Positions 26,346 to 32,969 of a stretch of DNA of 38,118 bases are shown here, piece after piece. The stretch is from an uncultured Acetatifactor sp. (GTDB lineage: Bacteria > Bacillota > Clostridia > Lachnospirales > Lachnospiraceae), in NCBI GenBank assembly GCA_910578215.1, contig CAJTPH010000002.1, forward strand, positions 121,516 to 159,633. The letters run 5' to 3'. Under the pieces are notes generated by a model. It was not told the origin of the DNA and made no database searches. It worked only from the letters and a program-made list of their open reading frames with translations. The translations under genes and the position numbers were made by a program. How positions within the stretch are numbered: the stretch's first letter is position 1; each line of letters opens with the position of its first letter.

Positions 26346-26371
26346 AAACCGCCCCGCAAAAGCACGGGAGA

Positions 26372-26677
26372 CTACCGGTAGGATTCCCAGTTTTCTCCCG
26401 AACGCTCCCATCTGTCTTTCTCATCAAATAATCTGTTGTTCATCCACGCCACGGCGTCCACCACGCCGTCCTCGCCGAAATAAAATTCGGCGCTCTCCTT
26501 CTCCTCATCAGGCGTCTTAAAGAAGCAAAAGGGCTCCGGCCAGACCGTACAGCGCAGCCGCTTCTCCCCGTCCCCGCCGTCAACTCCCTCAAGCCGGTAG
26601 CGCATCCCCTGATGGCATCCTGTAAACTCTGTTTTCTTTAAATATTCCATCGACAAAATATCGTCACGCTGAATCAT
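26372..26677 (-). CDS. Hypothetical protein of 101 residues
   Basis: I do not recognise this small, soluble, acidic protein (MIQRDDILSMEYLKKTEFTG, WMNNRLFDEKDRW). It has no membrane segment, signal peptide or metal site. The ATG at 26677 follows GAGGT at seven bases and has its own promoter-like sequence. It lies 61 bases after sigE and just before the VanZ gene, with which it may be co-transcribed. The start resembles short conserved proteins found near sigE in Lachnospiraceae, but I cannot name a family. Confidence 0.65.
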   Translation of the reverse strand: MIQRDDILSMEYLKKTEFTGCHQGMRYRLEGVDGGDGEKRLRCTVWPEPFCFFKTPDEEKESAEFYFGEDGVVDAVAWMNNRLFDEKDRWERSGENWESYR

Positions 26678-26697
26678 AGTATTTACCTCACAATAAC

Positions 26698-26727
26698 AGT
26701 ATATACCATTCTGAGATATTTTGCCAA
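26698..26727 (-). promoter_or_regulatory. Possible sigma-A promoter of the 101-aa gene and vanZ
   Basis: The minus strand reads TTGGCA (26727-26722), 18 bases, TATACT (26703-26698). Each box matches the sigma-A consensus at 5 of 6 positions. It lies in the short gap after sigE. Confidence 0.6.
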
Positions 26728-26738
26728 GCCCTAAATGC

Positions 26739-27476
26739 TCAAAGCTCGTTGCTCATTTCCTTTTTGAGCTGCCGCATGATCTTTTTTTCCAGTCTGGATA
26801 TGTATGATTGGGAAATCCCCAGCAGCGTCGCAACTTCCTTCTGCGTCATTTCCTGCCCGTCTCTCGTCCCCAGCCCGAAGCGCAGGTTGATGATCATTCT
26901 CTCCCTGTCGGAAAGCTTGCTCACCGCGCGCAGCAAAAGCTTTCTCTCCACCTCGTTTTCAAGGTCCCTGTATATGATATCCTCATCCGTTCCCAGGATA
27001 TCCGACAGCAGCAGCTCGTTTCCGTCCCAATCCACATTCAGGGGCTCGTCGATGGAAACCTCAAGCTTATGCCTGTTATTTCTGCGGAGGTACATGAGAA
27101 TCTCATTCTCAATGCACCTGGAGGCATAGGTGGCAAGCTTTATATTCTTCTCCGGGTTAAAGGTGTTGATAGACTTTATCAACCCTATTGTTCCAATGGA
27201 AATCAGGTCCTCCACCCCCACCCCCGTGTTGTCGAATTTCTTTGCAATGTATACCACCAGCCGCAGATTATGTTCAATGAGAATGGCCCTGGCCTCGTCG
27301 TCGCTGTCAGTTCCCAGATCGCTGATGACCTGGCTTTCTCTCTCCAGCTCCAGCGGCGGCGGGAGAACCTCCGCGCCCCCTATGTAAAAGATCTCGTTTT
27401 TTTTGTGCAGCAGCACATTGTCCTTATGTATCATTTTAAATTGTATTTTCCCTGGCATTGCCACCTTAAATATCAT
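26739..27476 (-). CDS. sigE: Mother-cell RNA polymerase sigma factor SigE (pro-form)
   Basis: The 245-residue factor is the early mother-cell sigma. The N-terminal pro-sequence of about 27 residues is kept and includes the processing region EIFYIGGAEVLPPPLE (residues 28-43), similar to Bacillus VYYIGGSEALPPPL. Region 2 has LIEHNLRLVVYIAKKFDNTG and EDLISIGTIGLIKSINTF, and region 4 has TQKEVATLLGISQSYISRLE. SpoIIGA, its processing protease, is encoded directly upstream with only two bases between. The frame starts with ATG 27476, without a strong ribosome site, so translation probably depends on coupling to spoIIGA. Confidence 0.97.
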   Translation of the reverse strand: MIFKVAMPGKIQFKMIHKDNVLLHKKNEIFYIGGAEVLPPPLELERESQVISDLGTDSDDEARAILIEHNLRLVVYIAKKFDNTGVGVEDLISIGTIGLIKSINTFNPEKNIKLATYASRCIENEILMYLRRNNRHKLEVSIDEPLNVDWDGNELLLSDILGTDEDIIYRDLENEVERKLLLRAVSKLSDRERMIINLRFGLGTRDGQEMTQKEVATLLGISQSYISRLEKKIMRQLKKEMSNEL

Positions 27477-27478
27477 TT

Positions 27479-28393
27479 TTATACCTCCTTGCGCGCTTTG
27501 GCACGCATATTAACTTCTTCCCTTCCCGCTTGTTTATCCCGGTCCTTACTTTTTTCAGGCCGCCTGCGCAGCCTTCCGCTCCCCGTCTTTTCAAGGAGCC
27601 TTGGATTAATTATTATTTCTATGGCTTCCCCGCCGCCAGCCTCCGCGCCGGAGATCCGCTCTTTGCTGACTGCCACATATACATCCTTAAAATCCAGTCT
27701 CAGGCCGTCCACATCGAGTGTAAGCCCGGGAAGCAGGTATCCCTGCATGATCCCATGTTTCTTCCCGATGCTGTGGTAGGGAATCACTCTGTAGCCCGAT
27801 TCCTCATCCCCCCAGAGACCGTCATACAATTTCTCATCCACCACACAGACGGGCTTCCCGCTGATAGGCTCTGTCAGTCCGTTCCCTGAATCTATCAGCG
27901 CCGCCGCAGTCATGCGCCGTTCTCCCCGAACCAGGGTGGCATGACACAGGCAGTGTTTCGTCTTTATTCCGTAACAAAATCTTCTGAAGAATAGAAAAAG
28001 CACACCTCCCACACATAACGCACCGCTGACACCCGTTAGATATTCCCTTAAGAAGGGTACTCTGGCCGTCAAAAACAGCATTCCCCCTCCTATTCCGAAG
28101 GAATACAGGAGCAGCCGCTCCAAAAGCTTCAGAAACATTCTTAAGCTCCTGACAGGAAATGTGATACACAGCATTCCGACCGTTCCCGTCAGGCCCCCAA
28201 ATACAAGCCTTGCCCACGCCGGCGCGCTGCCGAAAAAAGGCAGTAAAAAGCACACGGCTCCCACCGCTGCTCCGGCCAGCAGTCTCCACGGCATGGCAGT
28301 ACCGGGCAGACTGTGATCCACCAGCATCAGCAGATACAGGTTCATACATAGGTTAATCAAAAACAAACTGTCTACATAAAGCTCATAGTGCAT
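27479..28393 (-). CDS. spoIIGA: Sporulation sigma-E factor processing peptidase SpoIIGA
   Basis: This is the membrane aspartic protease that cleaves pro-SigE at the asymmetric septum. It has five N-terminal membrane segments (about residues 7-150) and a cytoplasmic protease domain with the active motif ALIDSGNGL, where the aspartate acts. The start is set at ATG 28393, nine bases after AAGGAT. An in-frame ATG at 28411 lies at the predicted transcription start and cannot be used. The protein is about 304 residues, normal for the family, with an extra basic C-terminal tail (RPEKSKDRDKQAGREE). It forms the classic spoIIG operon with sigE. Confidence 0.95.
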   Translation of the reverse strand: MHYELYVDSLFLINLCMNLYLLMLVDHSLPGTAMPWRLLAGAAVGAVCFLLPFFGSAPAWARLVFGGLTGTVGMLCITFPVRSLRMFLKLLERLLLYSFGIGGGMLFLTARVPFLREYLTGVSGALCVGGVLFLFFRRFCYGIKTKHCLCHATLVRGERRMTAAALIDSGNGLTEPISGKPVCVVDEKLYDGLWGDEESGYRVIPYHSIGKKHGIMQGYLLPGLTLDVDGLRLDFKDVYVAVSKERISGAEAGGGEAIEIIINPRLLEKTGSGRLRRRPEKSKDRDKQAGREEVNMRAKARKEV

Positions 28394-28415
28394 TGGCATC
28401 ATCCTTTTCATAATG

Positions 28416-28481
28416 ATTATAAAGGGAATGTCTCTAAGAATTTGTCAAATGAGGGGTCAATCCCTTTGAATTTTTTCGACA
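28416..28481 (-). promoter_or_regulatory. Spo0A-dependent spoIIG promoter with wide spacing and 0A boxes
   Basis: On the minus strand a perfect TTGACA (28448-28443) and perfect TATAAT (28421-28416) are 21 bases apart, too far for ordinary sigma-A use. TGACAAA (28447-28441) overlaps the -35 and TGTCGAA (28481-28475) lies about 30 bases upstream. Both match the 0A-box pattern TGnCGAA (the first with one change). Bacillus spoIIG has the same design with 22 bases, activated by Spo0A~P. Confidence 0.75.
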
Positions 28482-28493
28482 TAAGATAATATA

Positions 28494-28524
28494 CGCAAAA
28501 AAGACCGGGCAGCTGCCTGCCCGG
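28494..28524 (-). terminator. Rho-independent terminator downstream of ftsZ
   Basis: CCGGGCAG (28505-28512) and CTGCCCGG (28517-28524) form a perfect eight-base stem with a four-base loop, followed on the minus strand by TCTTTTTT. It lies about 200 bases after ftsZ, so it separates ftsZ and spoIIGA transcription. Confidence 0.9.
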
Positions 28525-28532
28525 CCTTCCAT

Positions 28533-28667
28533 GTGTGTAGCATTTCGTGTGTGTAGCACTTTTTGTGTATAATACTTTTTGTGTGTAGTATTTCTTAATT
28601 CAATAATACTTTTTGTGTAGTATTTCTTAATTCAATAAAACCTCTTTGTGTAGTATTCCTTAATTGG
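28533..28667. repeat. Imperfect A/T-rich tandem repeat between ftsZ and its terminator
   Basis: Six units begin with GTGT(GT)A and continue with AGTATTT or a variant; the later three also share CTTAATTCAATAA or part of it. Unit length grows from 14 to about 34 bases. On the minus strand the core reads AAATACTACACA. The unit structure is visible by eye, and no gene is contained. Confidence 0.8.
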
Positions 28668-28720
28668 AAATTTATTTCATATTCATTTTTAATAATTCTT
28701 TTTTGCTTCTTTTTGTTTCG

Positions 28721-29908
28721 CTATTTTTTTTGTAAAAAGTCGGGAATTTTCAAGGTTTTCTCCTCTACGGAGCTGCGGATATCCACCGGCTTCTGGATAC
28801 TCGGCATAGGTCTCACGGCAGGCTGTACGTTCGTACCTGTCTGAGCCGCCGGAACACCCTGCAGATTCAAGCCCTTCAAGGAACTGGGTGTAATATGGGC
28901 AGTCGGAGGCTTATAGGCCACGCCCGCTCCCATCCTGTTCTGGACCTGATTGTTGTTTATATCCTCCAGACCCGTAGCTATCACCGTAATATTGCAGCTG
29001 TCAGATTTAGCCGCATCATACATCGCACCAAAGATGATATTTACATCATCCCCGGCAAGATTCTGCACATAGCCGGCGGCATCGCTTGCGTCCGCAAGCG
29101 TAATATCCCCGGAAATGTTGATGATAACATGAGTCGCACCGCTGATATTCGTTTCCAGCAGAGGGCTTTCCACTGCCATTTTAACAGCCTCAAGCGCCTT
29201 GTCATCCCCCTTCGCCTGACCGATGCCAATGTGGGCAATACCCTTGTCCTTCATGACAGTCTGAACATCGGCAAAATCCAGATTGATAATTGCGGGCAGA
29301 TTGATCAGGTCCGTGATGCCCTGAACCGCCTGCTGGAGAACCTCGTCCGCCTTCTTGAGCGCCTCAGGCATAGTAGTACGCCTGTCCACGATCTCAAGCA
29401 GCTTATCGTTGGGAATAACGATCAGAGTGTCCACAAACTCCTTAATGCGTTCGATGCCGTTCAGCGCATTCACCATGCGCGCCTTGGCCTCAAAGCGGAA
29501 AGGCTTCGTCACCACGCCAACCGTCAGTATTCCCATCTCCTTTGCAAGCCTTGCAACCACAGGAGCAGCGCCGGTACCGGTACCGCCGCCCATGCCGCAG
29601 GTCACAAACACCATGTCCGAGCCCTTAAGCGCTGCGGAAAGCTCTTCAGCGCTCTCCTCAGCCGCCTTCTCGCCCACCTCAGGCTTTGCCCCGGCGCCAA
29701 GACCCTTGGTCAGCTTCTCGCCTATTTGAAGAAGCTTGGGGGCCTTACAGAGCTGAAGCGCCTGTTTATCCGTATTTACACCAATAAAATCCACACCGTC
29801 AATCTGTTCGTCAATCATTCTATTTACAGCATTATTACCTGCACCGCCAACACCAACCACAATTATCTTAGCCGCAGATTCAGCGTCGTTTGTCTTAATT
29901 TCAAGCAA
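28721..29908 (-). CDS. ftsZ: Cell division protein FtsZ
   Basis: FtsZ is the tubulin-like GTPase that forms the division ring, and in spore formers also the polar septum. The 395-residue protein has IIVVGVGGAGNNAVNRM, the tubulin signature GGGTGTG (in TCGMGGGTGTGAAP), NLDFADVQTVMKDKG and the C-terminal peptide LKIPDFLQKK, which binds FtsA and SepF. The start is TTG 29908 (MLEIKTNDAESAA), eight bases after a perfect AAGGAGG (29923-29917). The longer frame to 29971 overlaps the predicted promoter. It lies upstream of spoIIGA, as in other spore formers, and downstream of the BlaI-type gene. Confidence 0.97.
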   Translation of the reverse strand: MLEIKTNDAESAAKIIVVGVGGAGNNAVNRMIDEQIDGVDFIGVNTDKQALQLCKAPKLLQIGEKLTKGLGAGAKPEVGEKAAEESAEELSAALKGSDMVFVTCGMGGGTGTGAAPVVARLAKEMGILTVGVVTKPFRFEAKARMVNALNGIERIKEFVDTLIVIPNDKLLEIVDRRTTMPEALKKADEVLQQAVQGITDLINLPAIINLDFADVQTVMKDKGIAHIGIGQAKGDDKALEAVKMAVESPLLETNISGATHVIINISGDITLADASDAAGYVQNLAGDDVNIIFGAMYDAAKSDSCNITVIATGLEDINNNQVQNRMGAGVAYKPPTAHITPSSLKGLNLQGVPAAQTGTNVQPAVRPMPSIQKPVDIRSSVEEKTLKIPDFLQKK

Positions 29909-29942
29909 GGGTTTGTCCTCCTTATTTTCATCCATATTTACT

Positions 29943-29971
29943 ATCATATAATCATTTTTGGATTTTAGCAA
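29943..29971 (-). promoter_or_regulatory. Sigma-A promoter of ftsZ
   Basis: The minus strand has TTGCTA (29971-29966), 17 bases and TATGAT (29948-29943), with transcription starting near 29936. It fits the TTG 29908 start and rules out the longer reading frame. Confidence 0.65.
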
Positions 29972-29972
29972 C

Positions 29973-30002
29973 AGTTTTCTAAAAAAAATCGATCAGAAAA
30001 CT
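29973..30002. repeat. Inverted repeat just upstream of the ftsZ promoter
   Basis: AGTTTTCT (29973-29980) and AGAAAACT (29995-30002) form a perfect eight-base inverted repeat around a 14-base A/T-rich centre with eight A in a row. It lies two bases upstream of the ftsZ -35 and 31 bases after the BlaI-type stop codon. It could be an operator, or a weak terminator with T-tract in the loop. Confidence 0.6.
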
Positions 30003-30033
30003 CAGTCACAACCCTATCACTTGTTTCATAATC

Positions 30034-30408
30034 CTAAGACTTACTACGCAGTTCCCCAACCAGGGCTTCCAGCCTGTTCGCCTCCTCCTCGGAGATCGTG
30101 GCATTTCCCGTCAAAGCCGCACAGAAATTGCTCAGCTTGCCGCCGTAGAAGTTGTCCAGAAATTCCTCCGTCTGCTTCTGAAGCAGCTCCACCTCTGTGA
30201 GAGCCGGCTCAACAAATCCGCGCTTGCGGAAGACTATTTTCTTATCCTCAAGCCGGAACAACAGTGTGTTGAGCGTCTGGCGCTTCCAGTTTTTGCCGTT
30301 TTTGTTCATGATGTCCAGCAGTTCTTTGGTAGAAACAGCCTCCGAGCGCGCCCAGAGTATCTCCATGACATCGCGTTCCGCATCTGCAATCTTATAACTC
30401 TCTTTCAT
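30034..30408 (-). CDS. BlaI/MecI/CopY family transcriptional repressor
   Basis: The 124-residue winged-helix repressor has IADAERDVMEILWARSEAVS as first helices, followed by STKELLDIMNKNGKNWKRQT (recognition region) and the C-terminal dimer part with LEALVGELRSKS. BlaI proteins bind TACA/TGTA-type palindromes and are cleaved on a signal from a BlaR1-type protease, here encoded upstream. ATG 30408 follows AGGAG at about seven bases; the frame back to 30447 is ignored. Neither a beta-lactamase nor a penicillin-binding gene is adjacent, so the regulated genes are unknown. ftsZ is the next gene downstream. Confidence 0.9.
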   Translation of the reverse strand: MKESYKIADAERDVMEILWARSEAVSTKELLDIMNKNGKNWKRQTLNTLLFRLEDKKIVFRKRGFVEPALTEVELLQKQTEEFLDNFYGGKLSNFCAALTGNATISEEEANRLEALVGELRSKS

Positions 30409-30455
30409 ATTTTTCTCCTCATCTTGACATATTATGAACCTATCCATACATACTC

Positions 30456-30485
30456 AATATACGCCAGAGAAGGCGGCGCTGTCAA
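30456..30485 (-). promoter_or_regulatory. Sigma-A promoter of the BlaI-type gene
   Basis: The minus strand reads TTGACA (30485-30480), 18 bases, TATATT (30461-30456). The gene therefore has its own promoter, in addition to read-through from the BlaR1-like gene. Confidence 0.7.
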
Positions 30486-30566
30486 TCAAAAATTGCGGCC
30501 GGCCGATTATTTGTGGCTGCGCGGAGCAATTTTACATTTCTTTCCCGACAGTTCTACCGGGCCTTA

Positions 30567-31901
30567 CTACTCCGTCTTCTCGTGGGGACATGGGTTATAT
30601 GTAGCAGTTGATAACAGCTCGCCAAGCTTTACCCTGGTGCACTTTGTACAGTATTGGCAAGCATAGGTCTGCACCTCACAGGTGTTATCTTCGTTCTTAA
30701 TGTGAGCCTGATACTTTGCGTCCTGCCAGTTGTGGAAGAAGCAGATGACCTGTGGCTCCAACTGCTGCGCAGGATACACCTGCCCGTCCGCCGTAACAAT
30801 CTGCTCGTCATAGAGTAACACCTCTGCCGGCGCTTCGGCGTCCTCGCCCAGCAGCAGCGTTGACATCACTTCCTTGCCAGCGGCCTGCGCCAGATCATCC
30901 GACGCGTTCTCCACATGACACACCTGCGGATAAGCCAGCGCGGTAAGCGAATTTGTAAACACCATCACCGCAAATACGCCTGCCACAACTATCTTTTCCC
31001 AGAATTCCCCTTTTCTCTTAAGCATAATGTCTCTAATCCTTTCTTCTGCATATTCTTCGTCTGAAGTCAGGAAATTACCGAATAACACTTTCTTTTTAGG
31101 CGCCTTCTTGGTATCTACCATGCTCCGAATGACCAGATGAGCATATATCTCCTTTTCATCCTCCGACATGCCCTTTACCACTCTTTCGTCGCATGCCTGT
31201 TCACACACTCTGTCAAGCCTTTTGTTCAGCTTATAAACGAGGGGATTGAACCAATGCAGACAGCACACCAGCTCCATCAGCAATTTAATCAGCAGGTCCC
31301 CTCGGGCAATATGGGTTAATTCATGGCGCAGAATCTGCTCAAGCTCATATTCCGTGCAGTCTTCCTGTACAAACACCACAGGTCTTATGACTCCCAGGGT
31401 AAGGCTGTGCTTCTCGGACGGTATAGTGCCGATTTTCACTCTGCCCTTTATACGCAGCTCCCGCTTCAGGCGCTGAACCATGTCCTTTGGAATGTTGGTT
31501 TCATAAAACTCCGCACGCTTCATTAGCCTGCTCTTGTTCTTAAAATACTTTCCGCATTTCATGATCATTACAAGCACCGCGCCAGCAAACCAAATGCCCA
31601 TTATAATCATCGCAGTGCCGTATGTCTGTGTCGCCACAAGCCCGTCCGAAGTATGATACACCACCTCACCCAGAATAAGCTTACCGCCTACGGCTGTAAC
31701 GCCGTCCTTCACAAACGCAGACCTTATGAGGGCATAAATGGCTCCGAACCAGCCCCACGGCACAATAAAGGCGAACAGCGCCACACTCAGCACCCTGAAC
31801 CTGCAGGTATTACTCATATGCTTTCCCATCGCTTTCCCCGCCAGTAACAGCCCTGCATACAACAGACTTCCAGCACCTGTCATTAGTAAAATGTAATCCA
31901 T
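30567..31901 (-). CDS. BlaR1/MecR1-like M56 membrane metalloprotease with cysteine-rich sensor tail
   Basis: The 444-residue protein has about four membrane segments, with the M56 zinc protease part between them. HELTH (193-197) and a downstream E/D in CEQACDERVV complete the metal site. A last membrane segment (about 305-325) leads to an outside part of about 120 residues. In BlaR1 this part would be a penicillin-binding domain. Here it is short and ends in a cysteine cluster (C408, C415, C418, C421, C438, H440), so a beta-lactam sensor is unlikely. ATG 31901 follows GGAGG. It precedes the BlaI-type gene, its probable target. Confidence 0.88.
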   Translation of the reverse strand: MDYILLMTGAGSLLYAGLLLAGKAMGKHMSNTCRFRVLSVALFAFIVPWGWFGAIYALIRSAFVKDGVTAVGGKLILGEVVYHTSDGLVATQTYGTAMIIMGIWFAGAVLVMIMKCGKYFKNKSRLMKRAEFYETNIPKDMVQRLKRELRIKGRVKIGTIPSEKHSLTLGVIRPVVFVQEDCTEYELEQILRHELTHIARGDLLIKLLMELVCCLHWFNPLVYKLNKRLDRVCEQACDERVVKGMSEDEKEIYAHLVIRSMVDTKKAPKKKVLFGNFLTSDEEYAEERIRDIMLKRKGEFWEKIVVAGVFAVMVFTNSLTALAYPQVCHVENASDDLAQAAGKEVMSTLLLGEDAEAPAEVLLYDEQIVTADGQVYPAQQLEPQVICFFHNWQDAKYQAHIKNEDNTCEVQTYACQYCTKCTRVKLGELLSTATYNPCPHEKTE

Positions 31902-31923
31902 GTTTCCTCCTTCAAACAATTCT

Positions 31924-31952
31924 ATCTTACTACGATAAAATAATCCCGTCAA
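31924..31952 (-). promoter_or_regulatory. Possible sigma-A promoter of the BlaR1-like gene
   Basis: TTGACG (31952-31947), 17 bases and TAAGAT (31929-31924) on the minus strand. The -10 matches consensus at 4 of 6 positions. TATC/GATA half-sites around the -10 could form an operator but do not match BlaI consensus well. Confidence 0.5.
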
Positions 31953-31989
31953 TGGTTATTCACAAAAGGTCACAACGTAGAAGACCGGA

Positions 31990-32011
31990 CCTGCCCGGAT
32001 TCCGGGACAGG
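31990..32011 (-). terminator. Stem-loop after the double-HTH gene, without T-tract
   Basis: On the minus strand CCTG-T-CCCGG pairs with CCGGGCAGG around AAT, giving nine G-C rich pairs with one bulged base. It lies six bases after the stop codon of the HTH gene. No run of T follows, so termination may be weak or factor-dependent. Confidence 0.45.
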
Positions 32012-32016
32012 CAGTT

Positions 32017-32709
32017 TCACTCTTTCGACGTGTAATAGTCCTCCAAAAGATGAAAATATCTGTAAATGATATCCTTCCTGCCGGACTGCGACCTCTCCAG
32101 AAAAAATTCTATCTGGCTGACGACACCCTTCATATCCTTCAAAACAAGCGCCGGCGGCACCCGGTACAACGCATACAGCTTCCATATCAGCTCGCTGTCA
32201 GGCAGAATGCTGCCCCGCTCCAGCTCACGGTATTTTTTCACGTCCATCCCAAGCTGCTCCGCAATGGTGCACTGCGTCATTTTCTCCAGCCTCCTTATGA
32301 TGGTGAAAACCGTCCCGTTCTGCCCGTCCTCCGCGCCCGTGATGAATTTAACACAATTGAGCTGTCTGTACAGCTCGTGAGCCAGCTGAAGCCTGTCTTC
32401 CTCGTACATACAGGTAAATAAAGACGCCGTCATATTAAGGTAGCATATCAGCTCCCTGTAGCTGCAGCGTTCAAAAAGGCTGTTGTACTTTCCGCTCATA
32501 CGAATGCCTGTATAAATATAATACAGATCCAGCTCCGTTTCCGCAAGAGATTTTACCTCGTAAAAAGTAAAACGCTTAACTGCGTGTTCTCCCTTGCTGT
32601 AATGTCTCTGGGTAATTCTGAGCAGACTGCCAAGCTCCGCCTGAGACAATCCATGTTTGATCCTTTCTTCCTTTAGTCTTTCTAAAACAGCGGCATAATC
32701 CATACTCAT
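32017..32709 (-). CDS. Transcriptional regulator with two XRE-type helix-turn-helix domains
   Basis: The 230-residue protein has an N-terminal XRE helix-turn-helix (about 8-62; KEERIKHGLSQAELGSLLRI) and a second one near the C-terminus (144-190; TIAEQLGMDVKKYRELERGS) with a linker between. Two DNA-binding domains in one chain are unusual for this size. Both retain the core glutamine or alanine and hydrophobic positions, but the second has a weaker recognition helix. ATG 32709 has GAGG upstream. A perfect inverted repeat flanks its start region, so autoregulation is likely. It begins the regulatory module with the BlaR1- and BlaI-type genes. Confidence 0.8.
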   Translation of the reverse strand: MSMDYAAVLERLKEERIKHGLSQAELGSLLRITQRHYSKGEHAVKRFTFYEVKSLAETELDLYYIYTGIRMSGKYNSLFERCSYRELICYLNMTASLFTCMYEEDRLQLAHELYRQLNCVKFITGAEDGQNGTVFTIIRRLEKMTQCTIAEQLGMDVKKYRELERGSILPDSELIWKLYALYRVPPALVLKDMKGVVSQIEFFLERSQSGRKDIIYRYFHLLEDYYTSKE

Positions 32710-32744
32710 GAGTAAAATCCTCTTCTATTCCCTATTTTACTCAT
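32708..32744 (-). promoter_or_regulatory. Perfect inverted repeat around the ribosome site of the HTH gene
   Basis: ATGAGTAAAAT (32708-32718) and ATTTTACTCAT (32734-32744) form a perfect 11-base inverted repeat with a 15-base centre that holds the AGAGG ribosome site. One arm overlaps the start codon, the other a TACAAT -10-like box (32748-32743). It fits an operator for the HTH protein or an RNA hairpin with an open ribosome site. Confidence 0.75.
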
Positions 32745-32969
32745 TGTACGGTTTTTGCTTACCCCTCTGTTATCCTGTTTGTGAATGATTGCAGGAAAGT
32801 TTTTCTTTTTTCCCCGTCTGCGCTTTCGCAAGGCCCTGCCGAAGCCGTGCAAACAGCGCATATTTCAGGTATTTTCCAGAGTTTTCAGCCTTATTCGTCT
32901 GTCTTAATATACAGTATAAATCCATCTTCGCAAAATTACAAGCTCTTGTTCGCTTTTCTGAAAATTTAT

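Noticed and set aside
28533..28667. Repeats between ftsZ and spoIIGA as a CRISPR array
   Set aside because: Units vary in length and spacer parts are related to each other, which fits a degenerate tandem repeat.
28895..29968. A 357-codon open frame on the plus strand opposite ftsZ
   Set aside because: It is the antisense shadow of a certain gene, has no ribosome site or recognisable protein, and is rich in His, Arg and Leu as expected from the complementary codons.
30567..31901. BlaR1-like gene as a beta-lactam resistance determinant
   Set aside because: The sensor part is too short and cysteine-rich, and no beta-lactamase or mecA-like gene is adjacent.
32745..32969. Possible small gene between divIB and the HTH gene (a 64-codon plus-strand frame at 32789)
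   Set aside because: No ribosome site and no recognisable product. The region only shows short stems (TGCG/CGCA near 32819) and probably holds the HTH promoter.
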